Shown: positions 50,349 through 60,402 of the stretch, one piece after another
How the letters are laid out: the number at the start of each line of letters is the position of its first letter
Position numbering within the stretch: the stretch's first letter is position 1
Translations under genes and position numbers: made by a program
NCBI GenBank assembly: GCA_008690995.1
Contig: VRMN01000014.1
Coordinates: 124,001-188,000, forward strand
Direction: 5' to 3'
Source of the DNA: Porphyridium purpureum
Taxonomy: Eukaryota; Rhodophyta; Bangiophyceae; Porphyridiales; Porphyridiaceae
DNA: 64,000 bases
Notes under the pieces: generated by a model
The model's database searches: none
What the model was told of the DNA's origin: nothing
What the model saw: only the letters and a program-made list of their open reading frames with translations

Positions 50349-51578
50349 TTACTGGCTCGTTTGATCTTGGCCTTGATCAGTGCTTATGGCAGATGCCGCG
50401 TCCTGCGCGGGCCTACTCTCATGAGCATCGGTGGCACCACCATCCAGCATGGACGCTGGTCCAGTAGTGGCTGAACCTCCACCCTGCCGCAAAGCATCGA
50501 TCTTCTCCGTAGCGGCCATCCACATTTGGCGTGATCGCTCGTTCACATCACGAATCAGCGACGCGATGGCTTCGTTGCTCAACGCACCATCTGCTGCAGA
50601 CTGGATGCGCTGCCTCAGGTGATAATTTTCGTCAAGCTCGTGAACGCGCTCTGCGCTGCTCCGGGCGATGGCATTTGAAGCATCCGAGATGTGCAGTCGC
50701 CGGTCAATGTTCACGGCCATTTCATTCATCTTTGCGACTGACTCCTTCAGTTTCTTGTCCAGCTCGATCCGCTCCATGCCCTGGGCGATCTGCTCAGTTC
50801 CTGCCTGGGCGCTGGCCTCAATATTTCTGCCAAACTCACTGCCCTTGGTCTGCGCGTACTGAAGTCCCTCTTTGAACAGCTGCTCATACTCTCCGCGCTT
50901 GTAAGCGTCCATCTCCTCAGCGGCGATCTGCTTGGCCGAAGTCAACCACGAGGATACGGTTGATCCCCACGAGTTCATGAATCCGAGGTCAGCGGATGCG
51001 CCGCCTGCAGCGGCCTGGCTTGCCGCAGCTGCGTCGTCGCCGCGCGCTGCTGCAACATCGCTTTGGGTTCCCGACGGGGCCGCTGCCCTTGTATCGGGCG
51101 TTTGATTGGCAGAGGTTGCGTCTGCAGGTTTCTCAGACATTCCACCAGTGGGTCCCTGCGTGGGTGGTGCCGCGTCCGCTCCGTCGGCATTCCAGTTCTC
51201 CGGCGCGGTCTCGATGCAGACGTCGCGATCGAGAATAGCAGAGCCGTTCAGCAGGACGGCGGTCTGCTGCGCGGCGTCGTTCTCGAAAAGAACAATAGCC
51301 TCGAGCAGCGGGTGGCCCTCCTCGTCGACCTGTGCGGGCGCGCGCGCCTTGCGCAGCCGGATCGCGCTGATCTTGCCGCAGAACGAGAAGAACGCGTCCA
51401 CGTCGTGCTTGGTGCACATGGGCGACAAGTTTGTGGCCCGCACTGCGCGCGCCGCCTGGCCTGGCGGAGGAAACGGGCCCGTGTCTGTGTCCAAAGCGTC
51501 CGCGTCGTACCCCTCCATTCTGCCGTCCCGCGCGTCCGTTCCCGCGACACCCGCTTCTGCTCTGCTGCTATCTCCCAC
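50349..51578 (-). CDS. BPA1-like RRM protein (ACD11-binding-partner family)
   Basis: A 409-residue protein. Residues about 46-125 are a divergent RRM (VRATNLSPMCTKHDVDAFF, then LEAIVLFENDAAQQTAVLL). The segment LNGSAILDRDVCIETAPENW resembles plant BPA1 proteins, which bind the lipid-transfer protein ACD11 and have an RRM lacking typical RNA-contact aromatics. The C-terminal half (about 200-360) is helical, with a conserved-looking amphipathic stretch (WGSTVSSWLTSAKQIAAEEM) and long heptad-like helices, also as in that family. The linker and tail are low complexity (Ala, Asp, Gln, Ser). It converges on the glucosidase II gene with an 80-bp gap. Function in this organism is inferred only: membrane stress or lipid signalling. 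ATG at 51518 is an alternative start. Confidence 0.75.
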   Translation of the reverse strand: MGDSSRAEAGVAGTDARDGRMEGYDADALDTDTGPFPPPGQAARAVRATNLSPMCTKHDVDAFFSFCGKISAIRLRKARAPAQVDEEGHPLLEAIVLFENDAAQQTAVLLNGSAILDRDVCIETAPENWNADGADAAPPTQGPTGGMSEKPADATSANQTPDTRAAAPSGTQSDVAAARGDDAAAASQAAAGGASADLGFMNSWGSTVSSWLTSAKQIAAEEMDAYKRGEYEQLFKEGLQYAQTKGSEFGRNIEASAQAGTEQIAQGMERIELDKKLKESVAKMNEMAVNIDRRLHISDASNAIARSSAERVHELDENYHLRQRIQSAADGALSNEAIASLIRDVNERSRQMWMAATEKIDALRQGGGSATTGPASMLDGGATDAHESRPAQDAASAISTDQGQDQTSQ

Positions 51579-51636
51579 GAGCCTTCACCAGCCGGAAGCT
51601 TTTCCGTCCCGGTTTCGTAACCGATTCGAAAGGCGG

Positions 51637-51666
51637 AACCGTTAAACCGAGAACCGTTAAACCGAG
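51637..51666. repeat. Two tandem copies of a 15-bp unit
   Basis: AACCGTTAAACCGAG is present twice in direct tandem, 58 bp upstream of the BPA1-like start codon, so within its leader or promoter. Similar ACCG and GGTTTAACGG strings occur near 62310-62345 in the right-hand retroelement, but no common origin is shown. Confidence 0.7.
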
Positions 51667-53780
51667 AACAGAAACGGGAGGCCGGGGGGCGATCCGGCGC
51701 CGTCACACGAACGGAAGCGCGGAGCAGCGAGAGCGCAGCGGTTGGAAAGGAGCGAAGGACGGGAAGTTCTTTTCGCCGGGGGCTTCCGAGAAGGAATGAA
51801 CTGGCCTTGGTACAAATAAAGTAATAGAAGGTCTTTCCGTACACCAGCTGGCTTCGAAACAACATTCTAGACCGATATCCGCTGACATGACACGCCAACG
51901 TGCCGTCCCTCGCAAATCTGATGTCAGTCTTCCGACGAGCGCCACGTTCGAGCCAATTCGAGTCTCCTTTCGACCTTTTCGCCTTTTACTACCCTTCATC
52001 CTAGTCACTGTCCGGTCGCCACCAGCGGACAAATGTTTCAAAACGACAAGTTTTCACGTCAGGTTTCGACCCGCTACACAGTTCACGACCACAGCCAGCC
52101 ACGGGTCCGACAAATGGCTGAGATGGCGTTAGAAGAGCAGAATCAGGAGACGCCTTTGCGAGCGGCTTCGGACCTTCACACAAAGTCATGCAAAACCAGC
52201 CAAAACCAGAAACTCAAATGTCAATCATGTCAGACGTCATCATACTGACGAGCTAATCGTCGTGGGGCTGTCTAGGGTGTTTTCACGCAAACCAGACGGC
52301 AAGTCCAAGAGACGAACCTTCAACTTTCTCGATTTTACCATTGGAGATGCCTTGCTTACCTGGAAACTTCCTGGCGACCGAAGATCACTTTGTAGCGAGT
52401 CAAGTGAACGGTTTATCCGCCAAGCCCGCGGCTACCTAGTCCTGACTGGAACCTGGCTGGAACTTGGAGAGTAAACACGCGACGGCAGTCCATGTGAATG
52501 CGTAAGCACCGGCGAGCAGGCTCGGGGCGCGAAGAGAAGAGAGAGAGAGAGAGAGAGAAAGAGTTGGGGGTGAGAACATGGAGAAGAAAAGTAAGAAGAG
52601 AAGAGGTTGATAAAAGAAAGCCAGCTGCATAGCGTTCCTGAGACATCATCGAAACGCAAAAAGCGTACGGGAAGCAAAAACAGCGAGGATGCAGGCTCCC
52701 AGCAGTCGTACCGGGATCCGTCCATGCAGCGGCCGGCCGTAACAACTCCTTGTTGCATTTCCTCGAAGTCAGCCTTTAGTCTTTGTCTTCTCGCTCGCCG
52801 TGCGCATGCTTCGATACCTACCTCCTGGACACCTTTAATCCGCCGAGTCTCCAGAGGCTAACAAAGGTATCTTGAGACGCGCAATGAAGCCCACGCGCAC
52901 ATGATTCTTGCCGTTGTTCGAAACGTTGATGAGCGACGGGCATGCCTTCCAAAGGGCAGGGCCGCGTACGGTGCAGCAAGGAAGGAAGCAATATGTCGCC
53001 AAGATTGGCCTTGGCAAGGCTGTGATGACCTTCAATTGACTATTACAGAACGGGGAGTGCTTGTCTTGTTGGAATTCGACAACCCACCCTGCCTCGAGTG
53101 ACGCGGTTTCGAATGCATGGGCACTTTGGGGCACCGTGGTTTCTATCTCTTCCTCTTGTGAGGCTTTTCATGAAGAGTCACCCAATCAAAGTGCGTGGGA
53201 ACTGTCGCGTGCAAATTTGTAAGATTTAAAAACGGGGACAGACAAGAATTGACGCACCCAGAAGATCCCCCGCAAACGAGATGCCAACGGGTGCGGCTTT
53301 GTTTCTTCGCCACGGGCTACATGCGCACTCCTTATTCGAAAGGAGCAACTTATCAGAGTGAGTCTTCGCGACCTTTCCGCTACCCCAAACTGAGCTGTCT
53401 CGGCATGCGCTAGCCCGGGACGTATTTGTATATCAGTGCTAGGCGAGGATTTTGTAGTTTATCTTGTGAACACGAATCTCGGGACGCATCCCGTCTGCAC
53501 AAAAACTGCACTCAATATGTAAACACGTGCGCGTGTAGTTCAAAGACACTCTTACCCTTGAATCTTTTTCAGAAAGAAACCTTGGAGGCATCTGACTGGT
53601 CAGGTTTGACATGAATCTCTCGTTTGCGGGTCGTGCTCTGCCCAACCGAGCGAGGCGCCCCTGCCGAATCTGCACACGACGCAGACCCTCCGTGGTCCTC
53701 CATGCTCCGACTCCGCCGGCACGCGCCCGCTGCACTTTGGCGGCGCCCCTCGACCGCAGACGTGTACAGCTGGGTGTACA
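51667..53780. other. Intergenic stretch with a GA microsatellite
   Basis: No gene is supported. A (GA)n microsatellite lies at about 52537-52560. The frames at 52262-52474, 52835-53134 (minus) and 53195-53413 have no recognisable motif and resemble chance frames. The last 150 bases before the LRR gene are GC-rich. Confidence 0.5.
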
Positions 53781-53915
53781 GTGATGTTCATAGCAAATCA
53801 GCGCTTTTTCATATGCTCCGCGCGCTGGCGAGGCCGCGCCATTTCGCGTTCTCCAGGAGAAGGGCGCTCGGGACGAGGCGGGCCGGGGGTGGGACGTGTG
53901 CGCGCGGGAGTCGAG

Positions 53916-54722
53916 ATGGACGGAAACGGCAGCGGGAAGGAGAGTGCGCGGCCGAGCCTGGAGGCGCTGGCGGCGGCAGAAGTGAGCGTGCTCACGCAGG
54001 ACGTCCTGGACGCCGCGCTGGACGCCGCGCGCGCCACGGGCGTGCTGGATCTGCAGCAGTACGCGATCGCCGACGCGCGTCTCGAGGAGCTCAAGCCGGC
54101 GCTTCTGGACCTGAAGGACCGCCTCCGCGTACTCATCCTCTTTTATAATGAGATTGCGGCGCTCCCAGAATGGTTTGGTGAGCTGCACGCCCTGCAGGAG
54201 CTCCACATGGGCGCCAACCCGCTCGAGCAGGTCAGCGCCGGCGCGCTCGCGGGCATGCGCAGCCTCCAGCATCTTGACATTGGGTTTGGCGAGCTCCTCA
54301 CGAGCGTGCCTGCGTCGCTCGGCTCAATGGAGCAGCTCCAAGTAATCATGCTCGGCAACTGCCGCCTCGCCTCGGTGCCAGATGAGATCGGCAAATTGCA
54401 GAATCTCGTGGAGCTGCATCTGTACGGCAATCACCTCAAGGCCGTGCCCGCGCAACTTGGCGATTGCGCGTCCCTGCGCGTTCTGAACTTGGGCCGGAAC
54501 CAACTGACGGAGCTGCCGGACTCGCTCGGCAAGCTCAAGAACCTGGAGGTACTGCATCTGTACGAGAACGACTTGCGCAAGCTGCCAAGCAGCCTCAGCG
54601 CGTGCACTGCGCTGCGCACGGTAAGCATACATAACAACACCGAACTCGAAGTCCTTCCGCACGACGTGCATAGAGCAGGAATCTCAGCTCTGCTCGAGTA
54701 CTATTCCCGGGCGAAGGCGTAG
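53916..54722 (+). CDS. Leucine-rich-repeat protein (SHOC2/PIRL type)
   Basis: About 268 residues from the ATG at 53916; an in-frame ATG at 53781 would add 45 low-quality residues. After a helical N-terminus (LAAAEVSVLTQDVLDAAL) come about eight 23-residue leucine-rich repeats of the plant intracellular/SHOC2 class, for example LQNLVELHLYGNHLKAVPAQ and LRVLNLGRNQLTELPDSLG. The protein ends soon after a capping segment (HRAGISALLEYYSRAKA). There is no signal peptide or membrane helix, so it is probably cytosolic. It is likely a Ras-type signalling or scaffold protein by analogy with its class, but no partner can be named. A poly(A) signal AATAAA is at 54730. Confidence 0.8.
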   Translation: MDGNGSGKESARPSLEALAAAEVSVLTQDVLDAALDAARATGVLDLQQYAIADARLEELKPALLDLKDRLRVLILFYNEIAALPEWFGELHALQELHMGANPLEQVSAGALAGMRSLQHLDIGFGELLTSVPASLGSMEQLQVIMLGNCRLASVPDEIGKLQNLVELHLYGNHLKAVPAQLGDCASLRVLNLGRNQLTELPDSLGKLKNLEVLHLYENDLRKLPSSLSACTALRTVSIHNNTELEVLPHDVHRAGISALLEYYSRAKA

Positions 54723-54729
54723 TCGGGAA

Positions 54730-54735
54730 AATAAA
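54730..54735 (+). terminator. Poly(A) signal AATAAA after the LRR gene
   Basis: AATAAA eight bases after the stop codon, within an A-rich run; an unusually short 3' UTR if it is used. Confidence 0.5.
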
Positions 54736-56308
54736 AAAAACGCAGCCACCGAGAACAGGACCGTCGCATCAACTGCGGCCGGCAGAGCAGATGCAAGTGC
54801 TCGCGCGCCCGCGCACCAGCATGATTTTATTTGACATCGTTGAAAGCGCTGTCATTGTACGCGGGTCCTCGGGATGCCGCAAGGACGTGGAGAAGGACTC
54901 GCGCACAGCCAGCAAAACCGACGGCTCAAAGACACCACGCGCCGGCTTGGTTTGAATCCAAGTAGCTATTCGACGTGAAGCTGGACGTGCGCACGCGAGG
55001 ACCCGGGTTGGTTTGGCACATTCACGCAGCTTGTACGCTGCAACCACCAATCTTTTCCATCTTCAGATTCGCATGAGCTGTGGTCTGTCTTTGAGGTGAG
55101 CAGGTGCGTTGACTGAAGACACACAGACGCACAGCATGCTAGTGTTTGCAGTTTACGTTGCAGAGCTCCAAGGAGAGGCGTGCAGCTTCATCGAAGCGCA
55201 TCACCGCCCTGGACACGGCCTCGTGGTGAGCCAAGACTGCACATGGCTGTGAAATGGGGCTCAGATTGCGCGACCTCGGCGTTTTCAAAGAAGAATGGGC
55301 ACAGACTAGGATGCTTACAGAACGCATGCGGCATGTTTGGTGACACTTCTCCAGGAGCAGTAGGTCATACTGCGTAATGATTCTTCGTGGATCATGACTG
55401 TGCGCTTTGTGTCAGGGCTCGCATCATCAACAGCGCAGCCCACTGATGCCGCTGTTCCATGCCGCTTTGGGGGTTGCCTGATCGCTTCACGGCATCTTTC
55501 TCTTGCGCGCTCGCTTCCTGCAATTTCAGCCTCTTCAACAGAGGGCAGGAGAATTCAGGCTCGTCTCTGGAGCTGAGCAGGAATGCACGAGGAATGGCTA
55601 CCTCAACAACGATGCTTTCGCTCGACCGATCTGACGTTCTACACACGGTCAAAAGCAGCGCGCGCGAACATCCGCGAACGATTCACACGCTTTCACATCA
55701 CAACTGCGGCGTCCACCCGTGGCCCGCTGCTGCGAAAACCTACAATACAGCGCCCAGCCCTCGGCTCGTTGGACGAGGACTTCTCTCGAACCAGCACGGA
55801 CTTTCTTTCGTTTTCACACGAAGCAGCTGCAGCGCTTTTCAACGCCGAGCCTCGCCTTGACGGGTTCGCGGCGTATTTCGTCGCCGCGCGCCGAGATGCA
55901 CGAGCCCGTAGCGACTGAGGTACGTGAGTGCGAGCGCACAACAGGCGTGCGCGCCACGGCTATTCCCGAGTGCGCCGCCTCCCACCCCAAGACGCAAGCC
56001 GCAACCCGCCAACCCTACCCTAATCTGTGCGGTAGGGTTTCGGCGCAGTTCCTAGTAAACCCGGCTGTTTTGCTATGGCGCGCGCGTGTCGGCTGCGGGC
56101 GGGTCGCGCGGGTGTGCGCGGGCGAGTGAGGCGGGCGCGTTGGGCGTTTGGGGAGGACAGGCGATTGCGACGGTGAGGGCGCTCGCGCTGATTGCGGCGG
56201 CGGCGGCGACAGCGGCGCGGCGGCGGCGGTGGTGCTGGCGGCGGTGGGGAAAGGGAGGTTGTGCGGAGGCGCGAGGGTGCGGGTCTGTGGCAGGTGTAAC
56301 TCGACAGC
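54736..56308. other. Intergenic stretch, possible 5' UTR exon of the VAP gene
   Basis: No independent gene could be supported. The plus frame 55583-55918 (111 codons) reads fairly protein-like but matches nothing. Near 55920 the sequence GACTGAG|GTACGTGAG is a strong splice donor of the same type as in PPC decarboxylase and Lsm5. It may end a 5' exon that splices towards the VAP start at 56309, where CTCGACAG could be the acceptor. A hairpin AACCCTAC/GTAGGGTT lies at 56011-56039. Confidence 0.4.
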
Positions 56309-57823
56309 ATGGAGGCGCTGCTGGACGTCTCGCCGGACGAACTGACGTTCTATGTCGCGCCCGGCAAGAGCTGCACGAGCTTGATTCACCTCCGATCGCA
56401 GGTATCCGAGCGCGTCGCATTCAAGGTCAAGACAAATAATGCGCGGCAGTACTTTGTCAAGCCGAATCAAGGCGTGCTTCGGCCCATGGAGGAGCTCGAG
56501 ATCATCGTGCGCTTTGAGGCCGTGCACGAGATCTCCCACGCTATCCTGTCCGCCTCGGATAAGTTTCTCATCCAGACCACAAGGCTGGTCGCGGGTGACT
56601 TGACGACGATCTGGGACACTCAGGATAAGTCGGAGATTTTCTCGAAGAAGCTGAAGGCCGTGCTTGTGCAACAGGTCGATGCGACACAACCGCAGGCGGT
56701 CCAGCCGTCAGCCGAGCCGGCCGCAGATGCCGCCTCAGAAGGGGCATCAGTGGACGCAGTGCCGGCGCTACCACAGCAGCCTCAGCACGCAGCCATTCGA
56801 TCCACGCACTCAGAGCCTGCACCATCTGGCGGAGAGATGCGCCACGACCTGTCTGCCAGGACAGATCTTGGCGACGATGATGCGCCCAGTTTCTTTCAGT
56901 CCTCTTCCGTGGGCAGCCATACCCCAGAGAGCACGCTGGCAGATACGTCGAATCTTTCTGCCGCCGACCGGCTCGCCAAGCTGGAAAAGAAGGCCAAGGA
57001 CCTGAGCATCAAGTCAAAGAGGAACAGCAGCAACGTTGAACTTCTTTCAGCAAAGCAAGCGCATCTTGAAAAGAGCGTACAGGAGCTCGGCGCTTTTCAA
57101 ACGACGTCATCCCAGGATCTCGACGTTCTGCGGAGAGCGGTTGATACCTTGAGCTCGGCGCCACCTGCTGGCACATCAACAGACGATCCTCTGTGGTCGT
57201 CTTTGAGCAACAGACTGCAAGCGCTGGAAGACAAGGTAGAGCGCGAGAGCCGGGAACGCGGCGCAGAGTTCGCCGCGCGTGAGGTATCACTGTCCGAGAT
57301 GCGTGACCAGATCCTGGACATGGATCGCAACCTAAGTGATGCTAGAGAAAAGTCAGCAGCGGCGGCAGGCCTGGGCCAAGCTCTCTTGAAACTGGAAACC
57401 GCAGTTACGGGATTGCAGCAAGGTGAACGCGACACCGCGGAGCAGCTCGCCGCATTACGTGCTGCGGTGCTGCAGCTGGGATCTTCCAGCGAGACGGTCT
57501 CGCGCGAGCTGGACATGACTGCAGGAATAGCGCCAGTTGCGCCGGTGTTGGGAATCACCCGTGAAGAGGGAGACCAGATTCTTTCTCAACTTGAAAAATT
57601 GCGCAAGCAGGTAGCCGACATTCCACAGCAGAGCGAAATTCAGGCGGTGAACGAGAAGCCCAGCGACGACGCACTGGAACCTGAAGTTTTGATGCTTAGG
57701 TCGCGTTTGGACAAGATGGAGGCGGCTTCTGCGGAAGGTGGAGCCACGCCTGGCTGGCTGGTTCCGGTGCTCATTCTGCTCGGTGCCATAATATGCTACG
57801 CTCTGCTCAAGAGCATGAAGTGA
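56309..57823 (+). CDS. VAP/VAP27-like MSP-domain membrane protein
   Basis: 504 residues. The N-terminal MSP domain (about 1-120) begins LLDVSPDELTFYVAPGKSCT and contains KVKTNNARQYFVKPNQGVL, the usual core that binds FFAT motifs. A low-complexity Ala-, Ser- and Pro-rich linker follows. A coiled-coil region lies at about 210-440 (LAKLEKKAKDLSIKSKR and later heptads). A single C-terminal membrane anchor (WLVPVLILLGAIICYALL) leaves four polar residues at the tail. This tail-anchored layout is that of VAP proteins of ER membrane contact sites. The coiled coil is longer than in animal VAPs. The ATG at 56309 places the MSP domain at the very N-terminus as expected. Confidence 0.9.
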   Translation: MEALLDVSPDELTFYVAPGKSCTSLIHLRSQVSERVAFKVKTNNARQYFVKPNQGVLRPMEELEIIVRFEAVHEISHAILSASDKFLIQTTRLVAGDLTTIWDTQDKSEIFSKKLKAVLVQQVDATQPQAVQPSAEPAADAASEGASVDAVPALPQQPQHAAIRSTHSEPAPSGGEMRHDLSARTDLGDDDAPSFFQSSSVGSHTPESTLADTSNLSAADRLAKLEKKAKDLSIKSKRNSSNVELLSAKQAHLEKSVQELGAFQTTSSQDLDVLRRAVDTLSSAPPAGTSTDDPLWSSLSNRLQALEDKVERESRERGAEFAAREVSLSEMRDQILDMDRNLSDAREKSAAAAGLGQALLKLETAVTGLQQGERDTAEQLAALRAAVLQLGSSSETVSRELDMTAGIAPVAPVLGITREEGDQILSQLEKLRKQVADIPQQSEIQAVNEKPSDDALEPEVLMLRSRLDKMEAASAEGGATPGWLVPVLILLGAIICYALLKSMK

Positions 57824-58006
57824 TTGGCTTGTGAGGGGACTAGAAAAGAAGCAAGCGCACGATGCGGCCAATCAAGCTGGTGGCGAGTGAACCTCTGCGG
57901 CTACCCCTCATTTTATCTATTCTAATCTCTCATCGCAAGCGCTAGCGCTTTTTTTTCGCCGATTGGGACCTTCTACTTTCTCTACGATAATGCCGATCTC
58001 GGATCC

Positions 58007-59158
58007 TCACTCAGATGCGATCGCGCGTGCAGGCGCACCCAAGTAAGATACAACACGAAGCACGTCCGCAAACACCCCGGCTGCCGTAACGGCTGCACCC
58101 GCACCGGGTCCTCGTATTGTTAGTGGCTGCGCATCGTAGCGTCTGGTTCGAAAGAGAACAATATTGTCGGACCCTTCCAGCGCACCAAATGGGTGGCTCT
58201 CTGGAAACGCTTTGAGTTCAACTCCACACGTTTTGCTATTTACATTAATCCAGCCGACGTAGCGCAAGCGCTCCTTTCTTTGCGCCGCCTCGGAAGCCAT
58301 GACTGCCAGCTCACTGTCAAACTCGGGGAGCCTGTCCATAAAAGTTGCCGTCGAAACATCCGGTCCACCCAGGGCTTGCGGCACAAGGCTCTTCACCGGA
58401 ACCTGATCAAGCTCAACCTCGAGGCCAATCTCACGGGCCAGAATGACAACTTTACGCGCGACATCCATCCCGGACAAATCATCGCGCGGGTCTGGCTCGG
58501 TATACCCGGAAAGCTTGGCCGCTGCAACGATTTCCGAGAATGGCCGGGAACCATCAAACGAATTAAAGATGAAGCTGAGCGTGCCTGAAAACACACCAGC
58601 AATCTCCAAGAAGGTGTCTCCGGTGCGCTGGAAATCTCGTATGGTCGAAAGGATCGGGAGACCGGCGCCCACATTCGCTTCGTACAGAAAGTGCGTCGAT
58701 CTCGGACCTTGGCGCTGCGCTGTGCGCAATGCCTTGTATTGCTGCGTGGTGGAAGAATTTGCCTTTTTGTTCGGTGTGACCACATGCACACCCTGCGAAA
58801 GCCAACCACAATAGTGCTGGCTAACGAGCTCAGACGCCGTGCAGTCGCACACAATCACGTGCGGGCTGTTCTGCTTCAGGTGCGCAACCAATACGTCCAG
58901 ATCCAGTGCCACGGACCCGCCTCCCGCCTCCCACTCTGTCCTCCAGACGCTCAGCTCGATTCCTCGCTGCTCAGGCGCATCTGCGGACGACAAGCGCATT
59001 CTCGTGGACGACGCGATCGCGTGCACGCACACCGCGACGCCATACACACCCCGCAACGCTTTGGCCTGCGCATCTATCTGATCCAGCAGCTCCCCGCCCA
59101 CCAGGCCTGCACCAATCACAGCCACACCGACCGTCAACACGTCATTCGGCTCGTCCAT
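58007..59158 (-). CDS. Homoserine dehydrogenase, monofunctional
   Basis: NAD(P)-dependent reduction of aspartate semialdehyde to homoserine, the branch point for threonine and methionine. From the ATG at 59158 the product is about 383 residues; 19 more in frame upstream are possible (59215). The nucleotide-binding motif is VAVIGAGLVGGELL, followed by TPNKKANS, EANVGAGLPI, SGTLSFIFNSF and the catalytic GYTEPDPRDDLSGMDVARK. It ends IRGPGAGAAVTAAGVFADVL, the hallmark C-terminus of the ThrA/plant branch. There is no fused aspartate kinase, as in bifunctional plant enzymes, and no C-terminal ACT domain, as in many bacteria. It therefore resembles the fungal-style stand-alone enzyme. A retroelement begins within some 60-450 bp of its start codon. 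Confidence 0.93.
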   Translation of the reverse strand: MDEPNDVLTVGVAVIGAGLVGGELLDQIDAQAKALRGVYGVAVCVHAIASSTRMRLSSADAPEQRGIELSVWRTEWEAGGGSVALDLDVLVAHLKQNSPHVIVCDCTASELVSQHYCGWLSQGVHVVTPNKKANSSTTQQYKALRTAQRQGPRSTHFLYEANVGAGLPILSTIRDFQRTGDTFLEIAGVFSGTLSFIFNSFDGSRPFSEIVAAAKLSGYTEPDPRDDLSGMDVARKVVILAREIGLEVELDQVPVKSLVPQALGGPDVSTATFMDRLPEFDSELAVMASEAAQRKERLRYVGWINVNSKTCGVELKAFPESHPFGALEGSDNIVLFRTRRYDAQPLTIRGPGAGAAVTAAGVFADVLRVVSYLGAPARAIASE

Positions 59159-59590
59159 TCTATCCGCAGCTCTCTCGCGGCTGCTTCCGTACTCACAGAC
59201 ATCTCGCCAGGTCAAACCAGCTCAATTCAATGCCCCCGGCAAAATGGTCGGACCGTTTCGAAGTGTCGGCGTAGCGGTCCAGAGCCGCGCAGGCCTGTCC
59301 GCGCGCAAATGGCAGTTTCGGAGCCGTCCTCGCAACGGTCGGGTCGTGCAGGGCCCGTGGCTGGGTGGTAAGACCCACCTCGTCGCCCTGCGCTGCAAAG
59401 GCGCGCGCCGGGCTGGCGGGGTGTATAAAAGCAGCCACACCCGACGGCCGTCGCCTGGTTAGTTCTCTCACAAGAGAAGACGCAAGGAAGAGGAGTAGGA
59501 GATAACGAGTAAACGGGTCGTTCGAGAGAGACGAAGTTTAGACAACTCCCCAGTTATTGCTTCGGTTGACCGGTTTCGGGTGAAGCAGAG

Positions 59591-60391
59591 ATGGAAAACT
59601 TGCGACAAGCACTGGTTCCGAGGATGGCGCAGGAGCCGGGAGTGCAGGTGTCGCAGCTCAACACCTACGATGGGTCGAGGGACATCATCAAGCTACAGAC
59701 GTGGCTTTTTGCGGCTGGAGATACAGTGTTTGTGCCCCTCAGGGACGCGGTTGGCGTCACCGCCACACGTGACACCGCAGTACGGGCAGCGGCAGAAGCG
59801 AAGGCGGTCCGCGTGGCCGCGACGTATCTACGTGGAAGCGCGTTGGTCTGGTGGATTGCGTTGAGCAGGGCCGGGGACGATCCCGCGGTCTGGGATACGT
59901 TTGTTCGCGAGCTGGAGGACCAGTTCACACCTCCCAACGCGGCCCGGGCGGCGTACAACGATCTGGCTGCGCTTGTGCAAAAGCACAGCGTGGCGCGTTA
60001 CATCGACGAGTTCCAGATGTGCATTCTCCGCATCCCTCGTATCACTGAGGACGAGAAGCTGGACCGCTTCGTTCGAGGTCTTAAGAAGCCACCGAGAGTG
60101 GAAGTGCTGAAGTCAGGCGCTACAACAGTAGCTGATGCCATGCGCATCGCACTGTCCGTGGATTCCGCTTACGCGGATGCCCCGCGGGGAGCGTGCGCGC
60201 GGGATGACGGCCCAGTTCCCATGGAGCTGGGTGCAGTTGGATTCTCGACGGCGCAAGGTGGCGGTACTGACAACGCCCGCAAGGTCAAATGCTGGCGTTG
60301 TGGCAAGGCAGGCCACAGGAAGGCCGATTGTCGGGCAAAGGAGGTGGATGAACCGGCGTCAGGAAAAGCGGGAGCCTCCACGCGGGCATAG
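59591..60391 (+). CDS. Gag, Ty3/gypsy retrotrans_gag type
   Basis: 266 residues from the ATG at 59591. The capsid-like part contains the LRGSALVWWIALSRAG, VWDTFVRELEDQFTPP and LDRFVRGLKKPPRVEVLK segments typical of the gypsy retrotrans_gag family (aromatic WW, then F..F, then a RGL motif). A single CCHC knuckle, CWRCGKAGHRKADC, lies near residue 236. The pol that follows is in another frame and has copia order, which makes the Gag type unexpected. Confidence 0.85.
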   Translation: MENLRQALVPRMAQEPGVQVSQLNTYDGSRDIIKLQTWLFAAGDTVFVPLRDAVGVTATRDTAVRAAAEAKAVRVAATYLRGSALVWWIALSRAGDDPAVWDTFVRELEDQFTPPNAARAAYNDLAALVQKHSVARYIDEFQMCILRIPRITEDEKLDRFVRGLKKPPRVEVLKSGATTVADAMRIALSVDSAYADAPRGACARDDGPVPMELGAVGFSTAQGGGTDNARKVKCWRCGKAGHRKADCRAKEVDEPASGKAGASTRA

Positions 60392-60402
60392 CCGGTCTGT
60401 CG

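Noticed and set aside
59215-59471. Short minus-strand frames upstream of homoserine dehydrogenase
   Set aside because: They lie in the retroelement leader and show no motif or conserved start.
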